Shown here one piece after another: positions 1 to 8,645 of a stretch of 53,861 bases of DNA. Each line of letters opens with the position of its first letter. Positions within the stretch are counted from its first letter, which is position 1. Under the pieces are notes generated by a model that ran no database searches, had not been told where the DNA came from, and was given only the letters and a program-made list of their open reading frames with translations. The stretch is from CAZFLY01 sp964519995 (GTDB lineage Bacteria; Planctomycetota; Phycisphaerae; Sedimentisphaerales; Anaerobacaceae), in assembly GCA_964519995.1 (NCBI GenBank), contig CAZFLY010000012.1:1-53861 (forward strand). Direction: 5' to 3'. Position numbers and translations under genes: made by a program.

Positions 1-37
1 GTTCTATAGGCTCGCTAAGATTATTACGGTTAGGGAA

Positions 38-499
38 TTAATTCGCTTTGATGTTCAGCCAGTCCGCATCAGGGAATTGGTAATCGATGATCTCATCAGG
101 TTTGAAGAATAGCTTGATTTCACGCTCGGCTGATTCGGGACTATCCGAGCCGTGGACTAAATTGTATCGGCCGGAATAGCTAAGGTCCCCCCGTATAGTG
201 CCGGCTTGAGCCTCGTAGCCGAATGTTGCGCCAATCAGTTTGCGGGCGACATCTATTGCTCTTTCTGCCTCCCAGATCATAACAAATATTGGCTCCGAAG
301 ACAGGTATTTCACAATAGGCTCATAGAACGGTTTGCCTTGGTGCTCGGAGTAAAGCTCATGGGTGAGGTCTTCAGTAATCTTTATGAGTTTGGCCGCAAC
401 GAGCTTAAGGCCTTTTCTTTCAAATCGGTTGATTATATTTCCAAGCAGATGTCGGTAGATAGCATCTGGCTTGATAATAATTAATGTGCGTTCTTTCAT
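38..499 (-). CDS. ndk: Nucleoside diphosphate kinase
   Basis: Transfers the gamma phosphate between nucleoside tri- and diphosphates in the cytoplasm through a phospho-histidine. The 153-residue product starts with the family N-terminus (KERTLIIIKPDA, Lys10 in the substrate site) and carries the catalytic histidine in NLVHGSD at about residue 116. Length is slightly above the usual 140 or so, with a short extra C-terminal tail. It lies 52 bp downstream of the OmpA-type lipoprotein gene on the same strand and may be co-transcribed with it. The ATG start fits the family start exactly. Confidence 0.96.
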   Translation of the reverse strand: MKERTLIIIKPDAIYRHLLGNIINRFERKGLKLVAAKLIKITEDLTHELYSEHQGKPFYEPIVKYLSSEPIFVMIWEAERAIDVARKLIGATFGYEAQAGTIRGDLSYSGRYNLVHGSDSPESAEREIKLFFKPDEIIDYQFPDADWLNIKAN

Positions 500-551
500 T
501 ATTGTGTTTTTTGGTGTGTAAGCTATGCTGCAATTTACTTCTGTTCAGAGA

Positions 552-1328
552 TCATGTCCCCTCGGGAACAATGTAGATTTCGACTCGTCGGTTTTTCGGA
601 TTGCCTTTTTTGTTTGCTATATTGGGCTCGACCGGTCGGTATTCACCGAAACCCCTGACGCTTAATCGCTCCGGAACAACTTTGTTATCTGTCATTATAT
701 CCAGTACGGATATTGCTCTGTGAGCGGATAAGGACCAGTTGCTCGGGTGTTTTGCGCGGGTCGCAGGTTTTTCAATCGGAATGTCATCGGTATGACCAGC
801 AATTACGACATCGAATTTTTTCGCTTCTTCAGAGTTTAAGATATCGCAAAGTGATTTGACGGCTTCAACCGCTGAAAGAGCCACCTTGTCACTACCCTTT
901 TCAAAAAGTAAATCGCTCTTGAATTTTACTATTCCTCTGCTTGGATCATACGTAATCATGTCGTTGGCCTTGGCGAGGTCTTCGAGTTTTGTTGTTAGCT
1001 CCACCGGCAACGGAGCGCTGCCGTAAAGGAGCTTTTCTTGCATCGAAGCGATTAGTTCGTTCTTCTTGGTCAGGGCTTCCTCAAGGGCTGCAACCTTTTC
1101 TTGTAGCGATTCTGCCTCGATGCCACCTTTCTCCTGGGCCGATTCAAGCTGTCGTTTTAGCTGGTCGAGTTCCAGCTTCGCAGCCTGTCTCTCACTGTCT
1201 AATTGTGCTATACGCTGACGCTGTGTGTTGTTTTGAATTCTTAGATCTCTTGACTCTGTATTACAGCCGGTCACAAGCATGATACAAGTGCATGCAAGAA
1301 GAATCTCTGACAGTTTTACAAATCGCAT
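552..1328 (-). CDS. OmpA/MotB-type peptidoglycan-binding lipoprotein
   Basis: 258 residues. A lipoprotein signal peptide ends in the lipobox VTGC (Cys about 22). A charged heptad-like stretch (about 28-105, rich in Q, R, E, L) looks like a coiled coil. The C-terminal half (about 135-255) is an OmpA-like domain, with the AGHTDD motif and NRRVEIYIV near the end, expected to bind peptidoglycan non-covalently. The likely role is to tether an outer-membrane lipid anchor to the cell wall, as in Pal. It could also be a MotB-like protein, but there is no transmembrane stator helix or motA neighbour. Confidence 0.88.
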   Translation of the reverse strand: MRFVKLSEILLACTCIMLVTGCNTESRDLRIQNNTQRQRIAQLDSERQAAKLELDQLKRQLESAQEKGGIEAESLQEKVAALEEALTKKNELIASMQEKLLYGSAPLPVELTTKLEDLAKANDMITYDPSRGIVKFKSDLLFEKGSDKVALSAVEAVKSLCDILNSEEAKKFDVVIAGHTDDIPIEKPATRAKHPSNWSLSAHRAISVLDIMTDNKVVPERLSVRGFGEYRPVEPNIANKKGNPKNRRVEIYIVPEGT

Positions 1329-1756
1329 CGTCCAATCCTTTCCATATACGTTTAGTCACAAGGTTGTTGCTTTTTGTAGCGACTACGCAATCTTTTTATT
1401 TACAATCCTTAACAGTCGATTTGATTTTGCAGACAGCAGTGGGAACCGAGCTGGACAGCTTCCGTTTCCCTGCCGCTGAGCAAGTAAAACGAATAAGCAT
1501 TTATCAGTCAAGAACAATCTTGGCAAAATATCAGCGATTCCGGCAAGCTCATTTCGGCTTGAAGGCAGACCATAGATTCCGGGTAGTTATCCTGTGTTTA
1601 TTATCGGCTGGTCTCAGTCCTCAGGTAGTAATCATTCACTGCAATGCTATCAACGTTAATGCTTGATATGTGCAGCTATTGTAAGGGGCGATGAGCGAGA
1701 AAAAAGTGGTGCATTCTCAAAGCAGCCTCCTATCCGATGGCTGATGGGCATCTTTC
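1329..1756. other. Gene-free interval
   Basis: No supported gene, RNA or repeat was recognised between the divergently placed lipoprotein and Nudix genes. Short plus-strand open frames here have no recognisable domains and look non-coding. The right end abuts the predicted Nudix promoter. Confidence 0.5.
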
Positions 1757-1784
1757 TTGACAGGCTTTTTTAGTAGGTTAAGAT
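1757..1784 (+). promoter_or_regulatory. Predicted promoter of the Nudix gene
   Basis: TTGACA (1757-1762), 16-bp spacer, TAAGAT (1779-1784). It lies about 50 bp upstream of the preferred GTG start, so the longer frame that would begin at TTG 1757 is unlikely: that codon is part of the -35 box. Confidence 0.5.
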
Positions 1785-1834
1785 TTGCTCGGAACGCGAT
1801 AAAAATACTGTTTTGTCATTGTCGGAGATTAGCT

Positions 1835-2338
1835 GTGATTTTTCAGTACTGTCCGAGGTGTAAATCCGAGAAGGTTTTTTATGATGGCTTGAAAGAATAT
1901 TCGTGTGACGATTGTGGCTGGTTGTTCTTTCAAAATGTAGCGACAGCAGTGGGTGTCATTATGGAATACAAGGACAAGCTGCTGTTTGTGGTTAGGAACA
2001 AAGACCCTCAAAAGGGTAAACTCGACCTGCCTGGCGGATTCCTGGACCCCGGTGAATCAATCGAACAGGCAGCAAAAAGAGAAATTCGCGAAGAAATCGG
2101 AATCGCTATCGATAAACTCGAATACTTCGGTTCGTACCCCAACATCTACGAATATGAAGGCATCCCATACAACACTTGCGATGTCATCCTTGTAACCAGA
2201 ATCAGTAATCTACCCACAGACTTTAGCGAAGAAGTCAAAGAAATAAAAGTGCTTAAGCCTGAAGAAATAAATCTGGACAAAATAGCCTTCGAAAGCGTCG
2301 GGTCTGCTGTATCAGCCTACCTCAGAAACAAACTTTGA
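1835..2338 (+). CDS. Nudix hydrolase with N-terminal zinc ribbon
   Basis: 167 residues from GTG 1835. The start was chosen because GGAG lies about 9 bases upstream, a promoter lies above it, and the zinc ribbon begins just after it. Residues about 5-30 hold CPRC...CDDC, a four-cysteine ribbon as in NADH-pyrophosphatase-like Nudix proteins. The Nudix box follows (GGFLDPGES...REIREEIGI, about 70-92) with the metal-binding REIREE glutamates. It should hydrolyse a nucleoside diphosphate linked to another group, but the substrate cannot be read from the sequence. The stop codon is immediately followed by a MITE-like element. Confidence 0.9.
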   Translation: MIFQYCPRCKSEKVFYDGLKEYSCDDCGWLFFQNVATAVGVIMEYKDKLLFVVRNKDPQKGKLDLPGGFLDPGESIEQAAKREIREEIGIAIDKLEYFGSYPNIYEYEGIPYNTCDVILVTRISNLPTDFSEEVKEIKVLKPEEINLDKIAFESVGSAVSAYLRNKL

Positions 2339-2341
2339 CAA

Positions 2342-2695
2342 CTAAGAGCGTCTAATGAAATGAGACAAAGTCATTCTGAGCGGAACGCAGTGGAGCGAAG
2401 AATCTGGCCCGCTTAAGAAATTGCTCATTCGTAACCCAGATCCTTCGCTTCGCTCAGAGCCTGCCCTGAGCTTGCCGAAGGGATGACAACATAAGGCTAT
2501 ACTCATTTTATTAGAGGCTTGCTTTGTTGAAAAGAGTTCAAAATGTCATTTCGAGCGAGCCGAAGGCGAGTCGAGAAATCTGTTTTTAAGTAGATTTCTC
2601 CACTTCGCCCCAGTGCTTTCTTGCGAAAGCAAGAACGGGGGCTCCGGTCGAAATGACGGTGAGGCCTTTCAACAGAGCATTAGAGGCTCTTAGTC
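2342..2695. mobile_element. MITE-like composite element, copy 1
   Basis: 354 bp bounded by near-perfect 16-bp terminal inverted repeats: CTAAGAGCGTCTAATG (2342-2357) and CATTAGAGGCTCTTAG (2680-2695), 15 of 16 matching. The left part (to about 2520) matches the element at 11504-11686 in inverted orientation over about 180 bp and has its own inner TIR-like end (TTATTAGAGGCTT). The right part (about 2549-2655) is a second module ending in GTCATTTCGA / TCGAAATGAC and is also present at about 37035-37172. No ORF lies inside, so it is non-autonomous. It begins 3 bases after the Nudix stop and ends 16 bases before the OPT stop on the opposite strand. Confidence 0.75.
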
Positions 2696-2711
2696 ATCAG
2701 GCTCTTGTTCG

Positions 2712-4733
2712 CTAAGCTGTTTTGTTCGACGGATTTCTTCTATTCCCCCGCGCTATTCGGTAGAGCCAGTAAGCAACGAACAACAGCAGGATGGTGCCGC
2801 CGATTTGGCCGACGGGCGGCGTGAAGGACAGCTCGATCTTGACCAAGGCCAGGAGCTTGACAATAAGATTATTGATGTTCAGGAACGGCAGGTCGATGTC
2901 GAACTGCTTGAGGAGGATGATGGGAATGGCCAGCAGGATACCCATTAGGGCTTCGCCCGTGATCAGTCCGGAGGCGAAGAGCAGGCCGTTGCGGCCGGAG
3001 GCTTCGACTTGATCGGCCGGAGTATTCCATCGCGTATGGAAACGCTTGGTAGCATAATGGATCAGGCCCCCGGCAAAGATCGGAACGGCCAATTCTAACG
3101 GCAAGTAGATACCGATAGTGACGGCCAAGACCGGCGTGCGGAATGTGCTGCCGATGCTCTTAAGATACTGATCGAGAACAATGACTGCCGCGGCGATGCC
3201 CATTCCGATAAAGACGTAGGTCCAGGGCAGATCGCCTTTGAAGACACCTCGTGCGACTGAGGCCATCAGGTTTGCCTGTACGGCCGAGAGTGCATCCGGC
3301 CCGGCTCCGGGCTGACCACGAAAACCATAGGCCTTATAGAGTAGCATCAGAACCGGCGCAATGACCAGCGCGCCGGAGATAGTGCCGACAATCTGCATTA
3401 CCTGCTGGCGCCAGGGGGTGGCGCCTACGATCTGACCTGCCTTAAGGTCCTGCATGTTGTCACCAGCGATAGCGGCGGCACAGCAGACGACGCTGCCAAT
3501 GATGATTGCGGCGGCTGGTCCGTTAACGCTGTCCCTGCCCATCAGGATAACCAATAACAGGGCCGAGACCGTCACCGTTGCAATAGTGACACCGGAGATG
3601 GGATTGTTCGATGAGCCGACAAGCCCCGCCATGTAACCGGCCACGGCTGAGAATATAAAACCCGCCACCAGCATAACGACCGCCATCGGCAGCGAGACCG
3701 TGACATCCTTGACGAAGAACTGATAGACTAGAAAAAGCGGAACGACGGAAGCAACGATAAGAACCAATATCCATTTCATGGGCATATCCTTCTCGGTTCT
3801 TTTGATCGTTCTATCTCCACCGTTAACCCGTTTGTAGGCCCGCAGGCCGCTGGCGATGCCACTGACTAAGGACCGTCGCATCGCGAAAATTGTCCAGAGA
3901 CCGCCAAGCAGCATGCCACCGACGCCAAGATAGCGGGTTTGTGTAGACCATAGTCGAAAGGCATATTCCGTAGCGGAGATTGCCTGGCCAGCCAGTTCGT
4001 GGCCTGCCGGATGTGTCGGCCAATCACTCATTGACGCACAGATCGGAATGGCAACGTACCAATTCAATGCTCCGCCGAGAAAGATAAGGATTGCTATGTT
4101 GAGCCCGACAATGTAACCGACCGACAGCAAGGCGGGACTAAGATTCGAGCCAAAATAAGCGATTGAGCTTTTTACACCTCTGGCCCCCTCCACTATCTCG
4201 GGCCAGAGACCGATGCCTTTGGCACCGACTTTAAATAGTGCGCTGGCTACCGCGGCGGTGGCGATATAGATTATGCCTGAGCCGCCCTGCTGGCCGGTCT
4301 CGAGTACTTCTGCTGTGGCAATCCCTTCGGGGAACTGAAGCTTGCTCTCAACGATGAGGGCGCGACGAAGCGGAATGGTAAAGAGCACGCCCAGCAGACC
4401 GCCAAAGCCGGCGATGATAGTGACCCAAAAGAAGTTGAAGTCCTTCCAGAAGCCCATGATTACTAAAGCAGGCAATGTAAATATCACCCCAGCCGCCAAT
4501 GACTCTCCTGCAGACGCTGCTGTTTGAACAATATTATTCTCTAAGATATTACTTTTGCGAAATAATCTCAGCACGCCCATCGAAACGACCGCCGCAGGTA
4601 TCGACGCCGAGACAGTCATCCCCGCAAAAAGACCAAGGTATGCGTTGGCCCCCGCCAGTACAATTGAAAGAACAATCCCCAGAATAACCGCTTTGATTGT
4701 TATTTCCGGCAGCGATTTACCCTGCAAATCCAT
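2712..4733 (-). CDS. OPT-family oligopeptide transporter
   Basis: 673 residues of almost continuous hydrophobic helices (about 14-16), typical of the OPT family in length and opening (LPEITIKAVILGIVLS..., then a G-rich AYLGLFAGMTVSASIP). OPT proteins import peptides or metal-chelate complexes with protons. It sits 85 bp downstream of an extracytoplasmic metallopeptidase gene on the same strand, and a POT peptide transporter is divergently encoded beyond that, which argues for peptide uptake. A terminator-like hairpin lies between it and the peptidase gene, so it may need its own promoter or read-through. Confidence 0.9.
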   Translation of the reverse strand: MDLQGKSLPEITIKAVILGIVLSIVLAGANAYLGLFAGMTVSASIPAAVVSMGVLRLFRKSNILENNIVQTAASAGESLAAGVIFTLPALVIMGFWKDFNFFWVTIIAGFGGLLGVLFTIPLRRALIVESKLQFPEGIATAEVLETGQQGGSGIIYIATAAVASALFKVGAKGIGLWPEIVEGARGVKSSIAYFGSNLSPALLSVGYIVGLNIAILIFLGGALNWYVAIPICASMSDWPTHPAGHELAGQAISATEYAFRLWSTQTRYLGVGGMLLGGLWTIFAMRRSLVSGIASGLRAYKRVNGGDRTIKRTEKDMPMKWILVLIVASVVPLFLVYQFFVKDVTVSLPMAVVMLVAGFIFSAVAGYMAGLVGSSNNPISGVTIATVTVSALLLVILMGRDSVNGPAAAIIIGSVVCCAAAIAGDNMQDLKAGQIVGATPWRQQVMQIVGTISGALVIAPVLMLLYKAYGFRGQPGAGPDALSAVQANLMASVARGVFKGDLPWTYVFIGMGIAAAVIVLDQYLKSIGSTFRTPVLAVTIGIYLPLELAVPIFAGGLIHYATKRFHTRWNTPADQVEASGRNGLLFASGLITGEALMGILLAIPIILLKQFDIDLPFLNINNLIVKLLALVKIELSFTPPVGQIGGTILLLFVAYWLYRIARGNRRNPSNKTA

Positions 4734-4756
4734 TGCTTATCTTCGTGATTGTTGGT

Positions 4757-4805
4757 CAAAACCCCGCAATAAACCCGTCCTGAGCTGGGTCGAAGGATTG
4801 CGGGG
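4757..4805 (-). terminator. Rho-independent terminator with a repeat in its loop
   Basis: Perfect 9-bp stem (CCCCGCAAT at 4762-4770 on the plus strand, ATTGCGGGG at 4797-4805) followed on the minus strand by TTTTG. It lies just after the metallopeptidase stop. The 26-base loop consists almost wholly of the dispersed 24-bp repeat. Confidence 0.7.
4774..4797 (+). repeat. Short dispersed repeat, copy 1
   Basis: 24 bp with core CCTGAGCTGGGTCGAAGG. It is one mismatch from the three other copies at 24338-24361, 24752-24775 and 36752-36775, and occupies the loop of a terminator hairpin. Confidence 0.85.
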
Positions 4806-4817
4806 CTAAACATTTTT

Positions 4818-6497
4818 TTATCTGACAAACTGCTCCACAAAGTACTTCGGCGTCAAAGGCTCATCCGTCGCCCGATCAATCATCTCGCTCCAGTGATAGA
4901 GGTCGCCAGCCTTAAAGACATTTTGCTTAAGATAATTCCCGACATCCTTGCGGGCAACGTAACCGACTTCATCGTCTGTATCCAATTTTAGAATATTTTG
5001 GACGATGTAGTGGCGTAATTGCGATGCCAGAAGTTCTCCAAGCAAATAATTGTGATAATAACAGGGCGCAATCGTAAAATGAATCTTGGCCGCCCAATCG
5101 GGCTCATCTCTATCTGGCGGCCTGTTCACAAGCTGGTATTTCTGGACAAGGCCCCACCAGAGCTTGTTCAAATCCTGCTCCGGATCGGCATAAAGGCGCT
5201 TCTCAAAATCATACATTACCATCGCCCATCGCGCAAAGATAAGCTGCTTTAGCTGTGCGTATTTGTAACTTATCTTCTCAATTTTAGCTTTTTGCTCGTC
5301 AGTCAGTCCCAACATTTGTTGCATCCAGACCGGATCACGACTTAGCCTGCCGAAGAACATCGCAATCGCCTCGGTCGTGAATATATGAGCAGCATCCCGC
5401 AGCAGATACGGCTTCACTGTATCATGGTACTGAGCATATACACCATGCCCAAGCTCGTGCAGCATTGTTTCCATCCACACTTCGTTGTTTTTCAGGTTGC
5501 ACAAGATCCGGATGTCGCCGTTTCTGTCGATATCGGTGCAGAAGGCATGGGGATTTTTGCCTTCTCGCTCATACAAATCACTGCGGGACAATATATCATC
5601 AACAGGTAAACCAATCCCTTCATAAAACTTCGCTGCCAGGTCCTTGACGTCCTTATCCTCATAGTAAACGTCGAGGTTCAGATCATACACCATAGGCGTT
5701 TCCTGAAAAAACGGATCGTGATAGTGCCACGGCATAAGCTCGCTAACCTTGACACCATATTTGTCAGCGAGAATCTCATCCAGCTCCGCCTTCAACTGCG
5801 CAAAGGGTTCGTTGGTTAGCTCATGAAGCTCTGCGAATATCATGTCCAGCTCTTTCACATTCTGCTCACCCGTGGTCAGCATCAGAGTGTGAAAATTTTC
5901 AAATCCCAGTTTTTGCGCCGCCTGATTTCGCAGCTTCACTAATCGTATAAGGTCCTCAGCAACCACGGCACCAGCCTGCTTACTAGCCAGCCAAGCCTTT
6001 TTCCTCTTGTCCGAATTTGTCTCTGTTTTCAGAATTTCCTTTATCTGGTTGTCTGTAACCTTTTCGCCGTCGATTGTCCCGCGAAACGTACTGAAGTTTT
6101 TCTCGATCTCTGTTCCCAACTGAACTATTTGTTTTAGCAACTCTGGTTCAATCTGGTTTCGCAGATACCCGTTGTATAAAACCTCAAGCTGCCGGGACAT
6201 TACTGGATCGCTAACCTCACCTGATTCCTTTAGCTGTTTCAAGAATGCAAATTCGTCAGTGTTGCTATAAACCTGGCGAATCTCAAGTATCAGCTTGCTC
6301 TGTCTCTGGTAGTCTTCTTCTTTGCCACTCAAAGCTGCATCCCACGATGCAAGACTCGCCGCTTTTTCCATCGGCTTAATCTTCTCTACATGTGCATCAA
6401 TAAACTGTTGCAACTCTCGCTCCTTTGCATTCTGCGCGCAACCAGCAAACAAAACACACAACAGCAGCAATGCTGTAAAAACTACCATCGTTCTCAT
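4818..6497 (-). CDS. M2-type (ACE-like) zinc metallopeptidase lipoprotein
   Basis: 559 residues from ATG 6497, chosen because a strong GGAAGGGAG lies about 10 bases upstream and a lipoprotein signal ending in LFAGC begins there. The zinc site is HELGH (His347, Glu348, His351) with the third ligand probably Glu376 in TTEAIA. The 29-residue spacing and the QYHD...LR segment resemble angiotensin-converting enzyme family M2 more than M3. It should cut peptides, probably removing dipeptides, at the outer face of a membrane. The OPT transporter downstream and the divergent POT transporter suggest that the products are taken up. M3-like assignment cannot be excluded. Confidence 0.85.
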   Translation of the reverse strand: MRTMVVFTALLLLCVLFAGCAQNAKERELQQFIDAHVEKIKPMEKAASLASWDAALSGKEEDYQRQSKLILEIRQVYSNTDEFAFLKQLKESGEVSDPVMSRQLEVLYNGYLRNQIEPELLKQIVQLGTEIEKNFSTFRGTIDGEKVTDNQIKEILKTETNSDKRKKAWLASKQAGAVVAEDLIRLVKLRNQAAQKLGFENFHTLMLTTGEQNVKELDMIFAELHELTNEPFAQLKAELDEILADKYGVKVSELMPWHYHDPFFQETPMVYDLNLDVYYEDKDVKDLAAKFYEGIGLPVDDILSRSDLYEREGKNPHAFCTDIDRNGDIRILCNLKNNEVWMETMLHELGHGVYAQYHDTVKPYLLRDAAHIFTTEAIAMFFGRLSRDPVWMQQMLGLTDEQKAKIEKISYKYAQLKQLIFARWAMVMYDFEKRLYADPEQDLNKLWWGLVQKYQLVNRPPDRDEPDWAAKIHFTIAPCYYHNYLLGELLASQLRHYIVQNILKLDTDDEVGYVARKDVGNYLKQNVFKAGDLYHWSEMIDRATDEPLTPKYFVEQFVR

Positions 6498-6804
6498 CGT
6501 TCTACACTCCCTTCCCGCCGACACTGTCTTAATCAAACAGCCGGCAAGTATCGTTCCTAAATAGTTCAATGCGCATCTACCCATCATCTGCGGTCGCCGG
6601 CAAATACTAACAAGTCCATGGGACCAAATCAAGCTGCTTTCGATTTTAGTTTAGTTCGCATTGGATTGTTCTCGAAATTTCAAAGCTGATTTTTCTTCTT
6701 TGCTCTCAATAATCAACACAGGTAACATATACGACTATGACAGCCTAATGGTGCATTGTTGATATGCGCATGGATAACTAAAATAATTAGGAAACTCTTA
6801 AAAG
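6498..6804. other. Divergent intergenic region
   Basis: 307 bp between the peptidase and the POT gene. It holds the predicted plus-strand promoter at 6756-6784 and the peptidase ribosome site. No other gene or repeat was seen. Confidence 0.5.
6756..6784 (+). promoter_or_regulatory. Predicted promoter of the POT transporter gene
   Basis: TTGTTG (6756-6761), 17-bp spacer, TAAAAT (6779-6784), giving a very short leader before ATG 6805. Confidence 0.4.
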
Positions 6805-8157
6805 ATGTCTAAGACAGAATACTTGACCGCACCGCTATCTTCAAAAAAGATGCCTGCAGGTATTCCCTACATCCTTATAAACGAAGGTGCTGAACGTTTT
6901 GCGTTCTACGGCATGTCCTCAATCCTGGTTGTTTTTATGACCAGTTATCTATTAGCCCGTGACGGCACGCTCAATGTTATGGGCAAAGAACGAGCAATGA
7001 CATGGTTCCATTTATTTAACGCCGCTGTGTATTTCCTGCCCTTCGTGGGCGCATTGCTGTCTGATATCTGGCTGGCCAAATACAGAACCATAATATGGTT
7101 TTGCCTGGTCTATTGCGCAGGCTTTGCCGCTATCACGTTCGACCACACTCACCTCGGACTCGGCGCAGGTTTAGTCCTGATAGCTATCGGTTCCGGAGTC
7201 ATCAAGCCATGCGTCGCGGCCAATGTTGGCGATCAGTTTGGAGAGAGCAACAAACACTTAATCTCAAAAGTCTATAGCTGGTTCTACTTTCAAATCAACC
7301 TTGGCGCTGCCATCTCTATGTTTATCTGCCCAAGCCTGCTCAAAAACTATGGCCCATTTGTAGGATTTGGAATCCCCGCAGTACTGATGTTCGTCGCAAC
7401 AGTAGCATACTGGCTGGGCCGGAGGAAACTCGTGCATATTCCTGCTGCTGGTCCGGATTTTGTCAAGGAAACCTTCAGCGGCGAAGGCCTTAGAGCGATT
7501 ATAAAATTATCCATCATATTTGTATTTATTATTATGTTCTGGTCGTTGTTCTATCAATCACAATCCGCCTGGGTCCTGCAGGCAAAGAACATGAACCTTC
7601 ACTGGCTGGGCTTTACCTGGCTACCAGCACAACCCCAAGCTATGAATCCCTTTCTGATTTTGGTGATGATTCCTCTGTTTTCATACGTCATCTATCCAGC
7701 TTTGAACAAACTTTTTACACTTACTGCACTTCGAAAGATTTCGATCGGTATGTTTATAACAGCTTTATCATTCGTTATCTCAGCATGGATAGAGGTGCAA
7801 ATCTCGGCAGGGCACAAACCCAGTATTGGATACCAGGCTTTGGCCTATGTAATTCTGACCGCCGCCGAAGTAATGGTCTCCATCACCGCTCTGGAGTTCT
7901 CCTATACCCAGGCCCCCAAGAGAATGAAATCCTTCATCCAGGCGGTGTTTCTGCTGTCCATCTCGCTCGGCAATGCATTCACTGCTGCCGTCAATGCCGT
8001 CATTGAAAATCCCGATGGCACCAGCAAACTTTCCGGTGCAAGCTACTACTGGTTCTTTGTGGTGGCGATGACGGCAACCGCAGTAGTTTTTGTCCCCGTC
8101 GCCGCTCGTTACAAAGTCAAAAACTACATCCAGGATGAGACCTCTGCCGAGGTTTGA
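6805..8157 (+). CDS. POT-family proton-dependent oligopeptide transporter
   Basis: 450 residues with about 12-13 hydrophobic helices. The signature NEGAERFAFYGM (about residues 26-37) is the POT/PTR ExxERFxYYG motif that couples proton and peptide binding. It should import di- and tripeptides across the inner membrane. With the M2-type peptidase and OPT transporter it forms a divergent peptide-scavenging module. The stop codon region touches the archease gene, so the two may be on one transcript. Confidence 0.93.
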   Translation: MSKTEYLTAPLSSKKMPAGIPYILINEGAERFAFYGMSSILVVFMTSYLLARDGTLNVMGKERAMTWFHLFNAAVYFLPFVGALLSDIWLAKYRTIIWFCLVYCAGFAAITFDHTHLGLGAGLVLIAIGSGVIKPCVAANVGDQFGESNKHLISKVYSWFYFQINLGAAISMFICPSLLKNYGPFVGFGIPAVLMFVATVAYWLGRRKLVHIPAAGPDFVKETFSGEGLRAIIKLSIIFVFIIMFWSLFYQSQSAWVLQAKNMNLHWLGFTWLPAQPQAMNPFLILVMIPLFSYVIYPALNKLFTLTALRKISIGMFITALSFVISAWIEVQISAGHKPSIGYQALAYVILTAAEVMVSITALEFSYTQAPKRMKSFIQAVFLLSISLGNAFTAAVNAVIENPDGTSKLSGASYYWFFVVAMTATAVVFVPVAARYKVKNYIQDETSAEV

Positions 8158-8198
8158 AGCCGACCTGTACAGACGCACAGAATTATGGACTCAATTGT

Positions 8199-8627
8199 AT
8201 GACTATGAGTAGAGCGCACTGGCAGCATTATTCGCATCCCGCTGATATGGGGATTCGCGGTTTTGGGGCCAGCATGGAAGAGGCTTTTGAACAGGCGGCT
8301 ATGGCTCTGACTGCAATTATAACTGATCTTAAAAAGGTCAAGCCTCGACAAAAGGTTGAAATTATCTGCCAAGAGCAGGATAATGAGCTGCTGTTCGTGG
8401 GCTGGCTAAACGCATTGCTTTATGAGATGGCGACCCGACACATGCTGTTCAGCAGGTTTGAGTTGAAAATAGATGACGGTCATCTTAGCGCAAAGGCGTG
8501 GGGACAAGAATTAGATGTAGAGAAACATAAGCCTGTGGTTGAGGTTAAAGCCGCGACGTATGCGGATTTGAAGGTCGAGCAGGACAAAAAAGGAAACTGG
8601 CTGGCGCAGTGTGTGGTTGATGTGTAG
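8199..8627 (+). CDS. Archease
   Basis: About 142 residues from ATG 8199 (ATG 8205 is equally possible; no strong ribosome site marks either). The family opening HYSHPADMGIRGFG is present, with the conserved metal-binding acid residue after SHPAD, and a conserved middle ELLFVGWLNALLYE. Archease activates the RtcB ligase by promoting guanylylation and turnover. The gene is 18 bp upstream of rtcB, as expected of a functional pair. Confidence 0.92.
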   Translation: MTMSRAHWQHYSHPADMGIRGFGASMEEAFEQAAMALTAIITDLKKVKPRQKVEIICQEQDNELLFVGWLNALLYEMATRHMLFSRFELKIDDGHLSAKAWGQELDVEKHKPVVEVKAATYADLKVEQDKKGNWLAQCVVDV

Positions 8628-8645
8628 TTGTTAAAAAGGTGCAGT

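Noticed and set aside
1292..1666. Plus-strand open frames upstream of the Nudix gene
   Set aside because: No ribosome site, no recognisable domain, composition unlike the coding regions.
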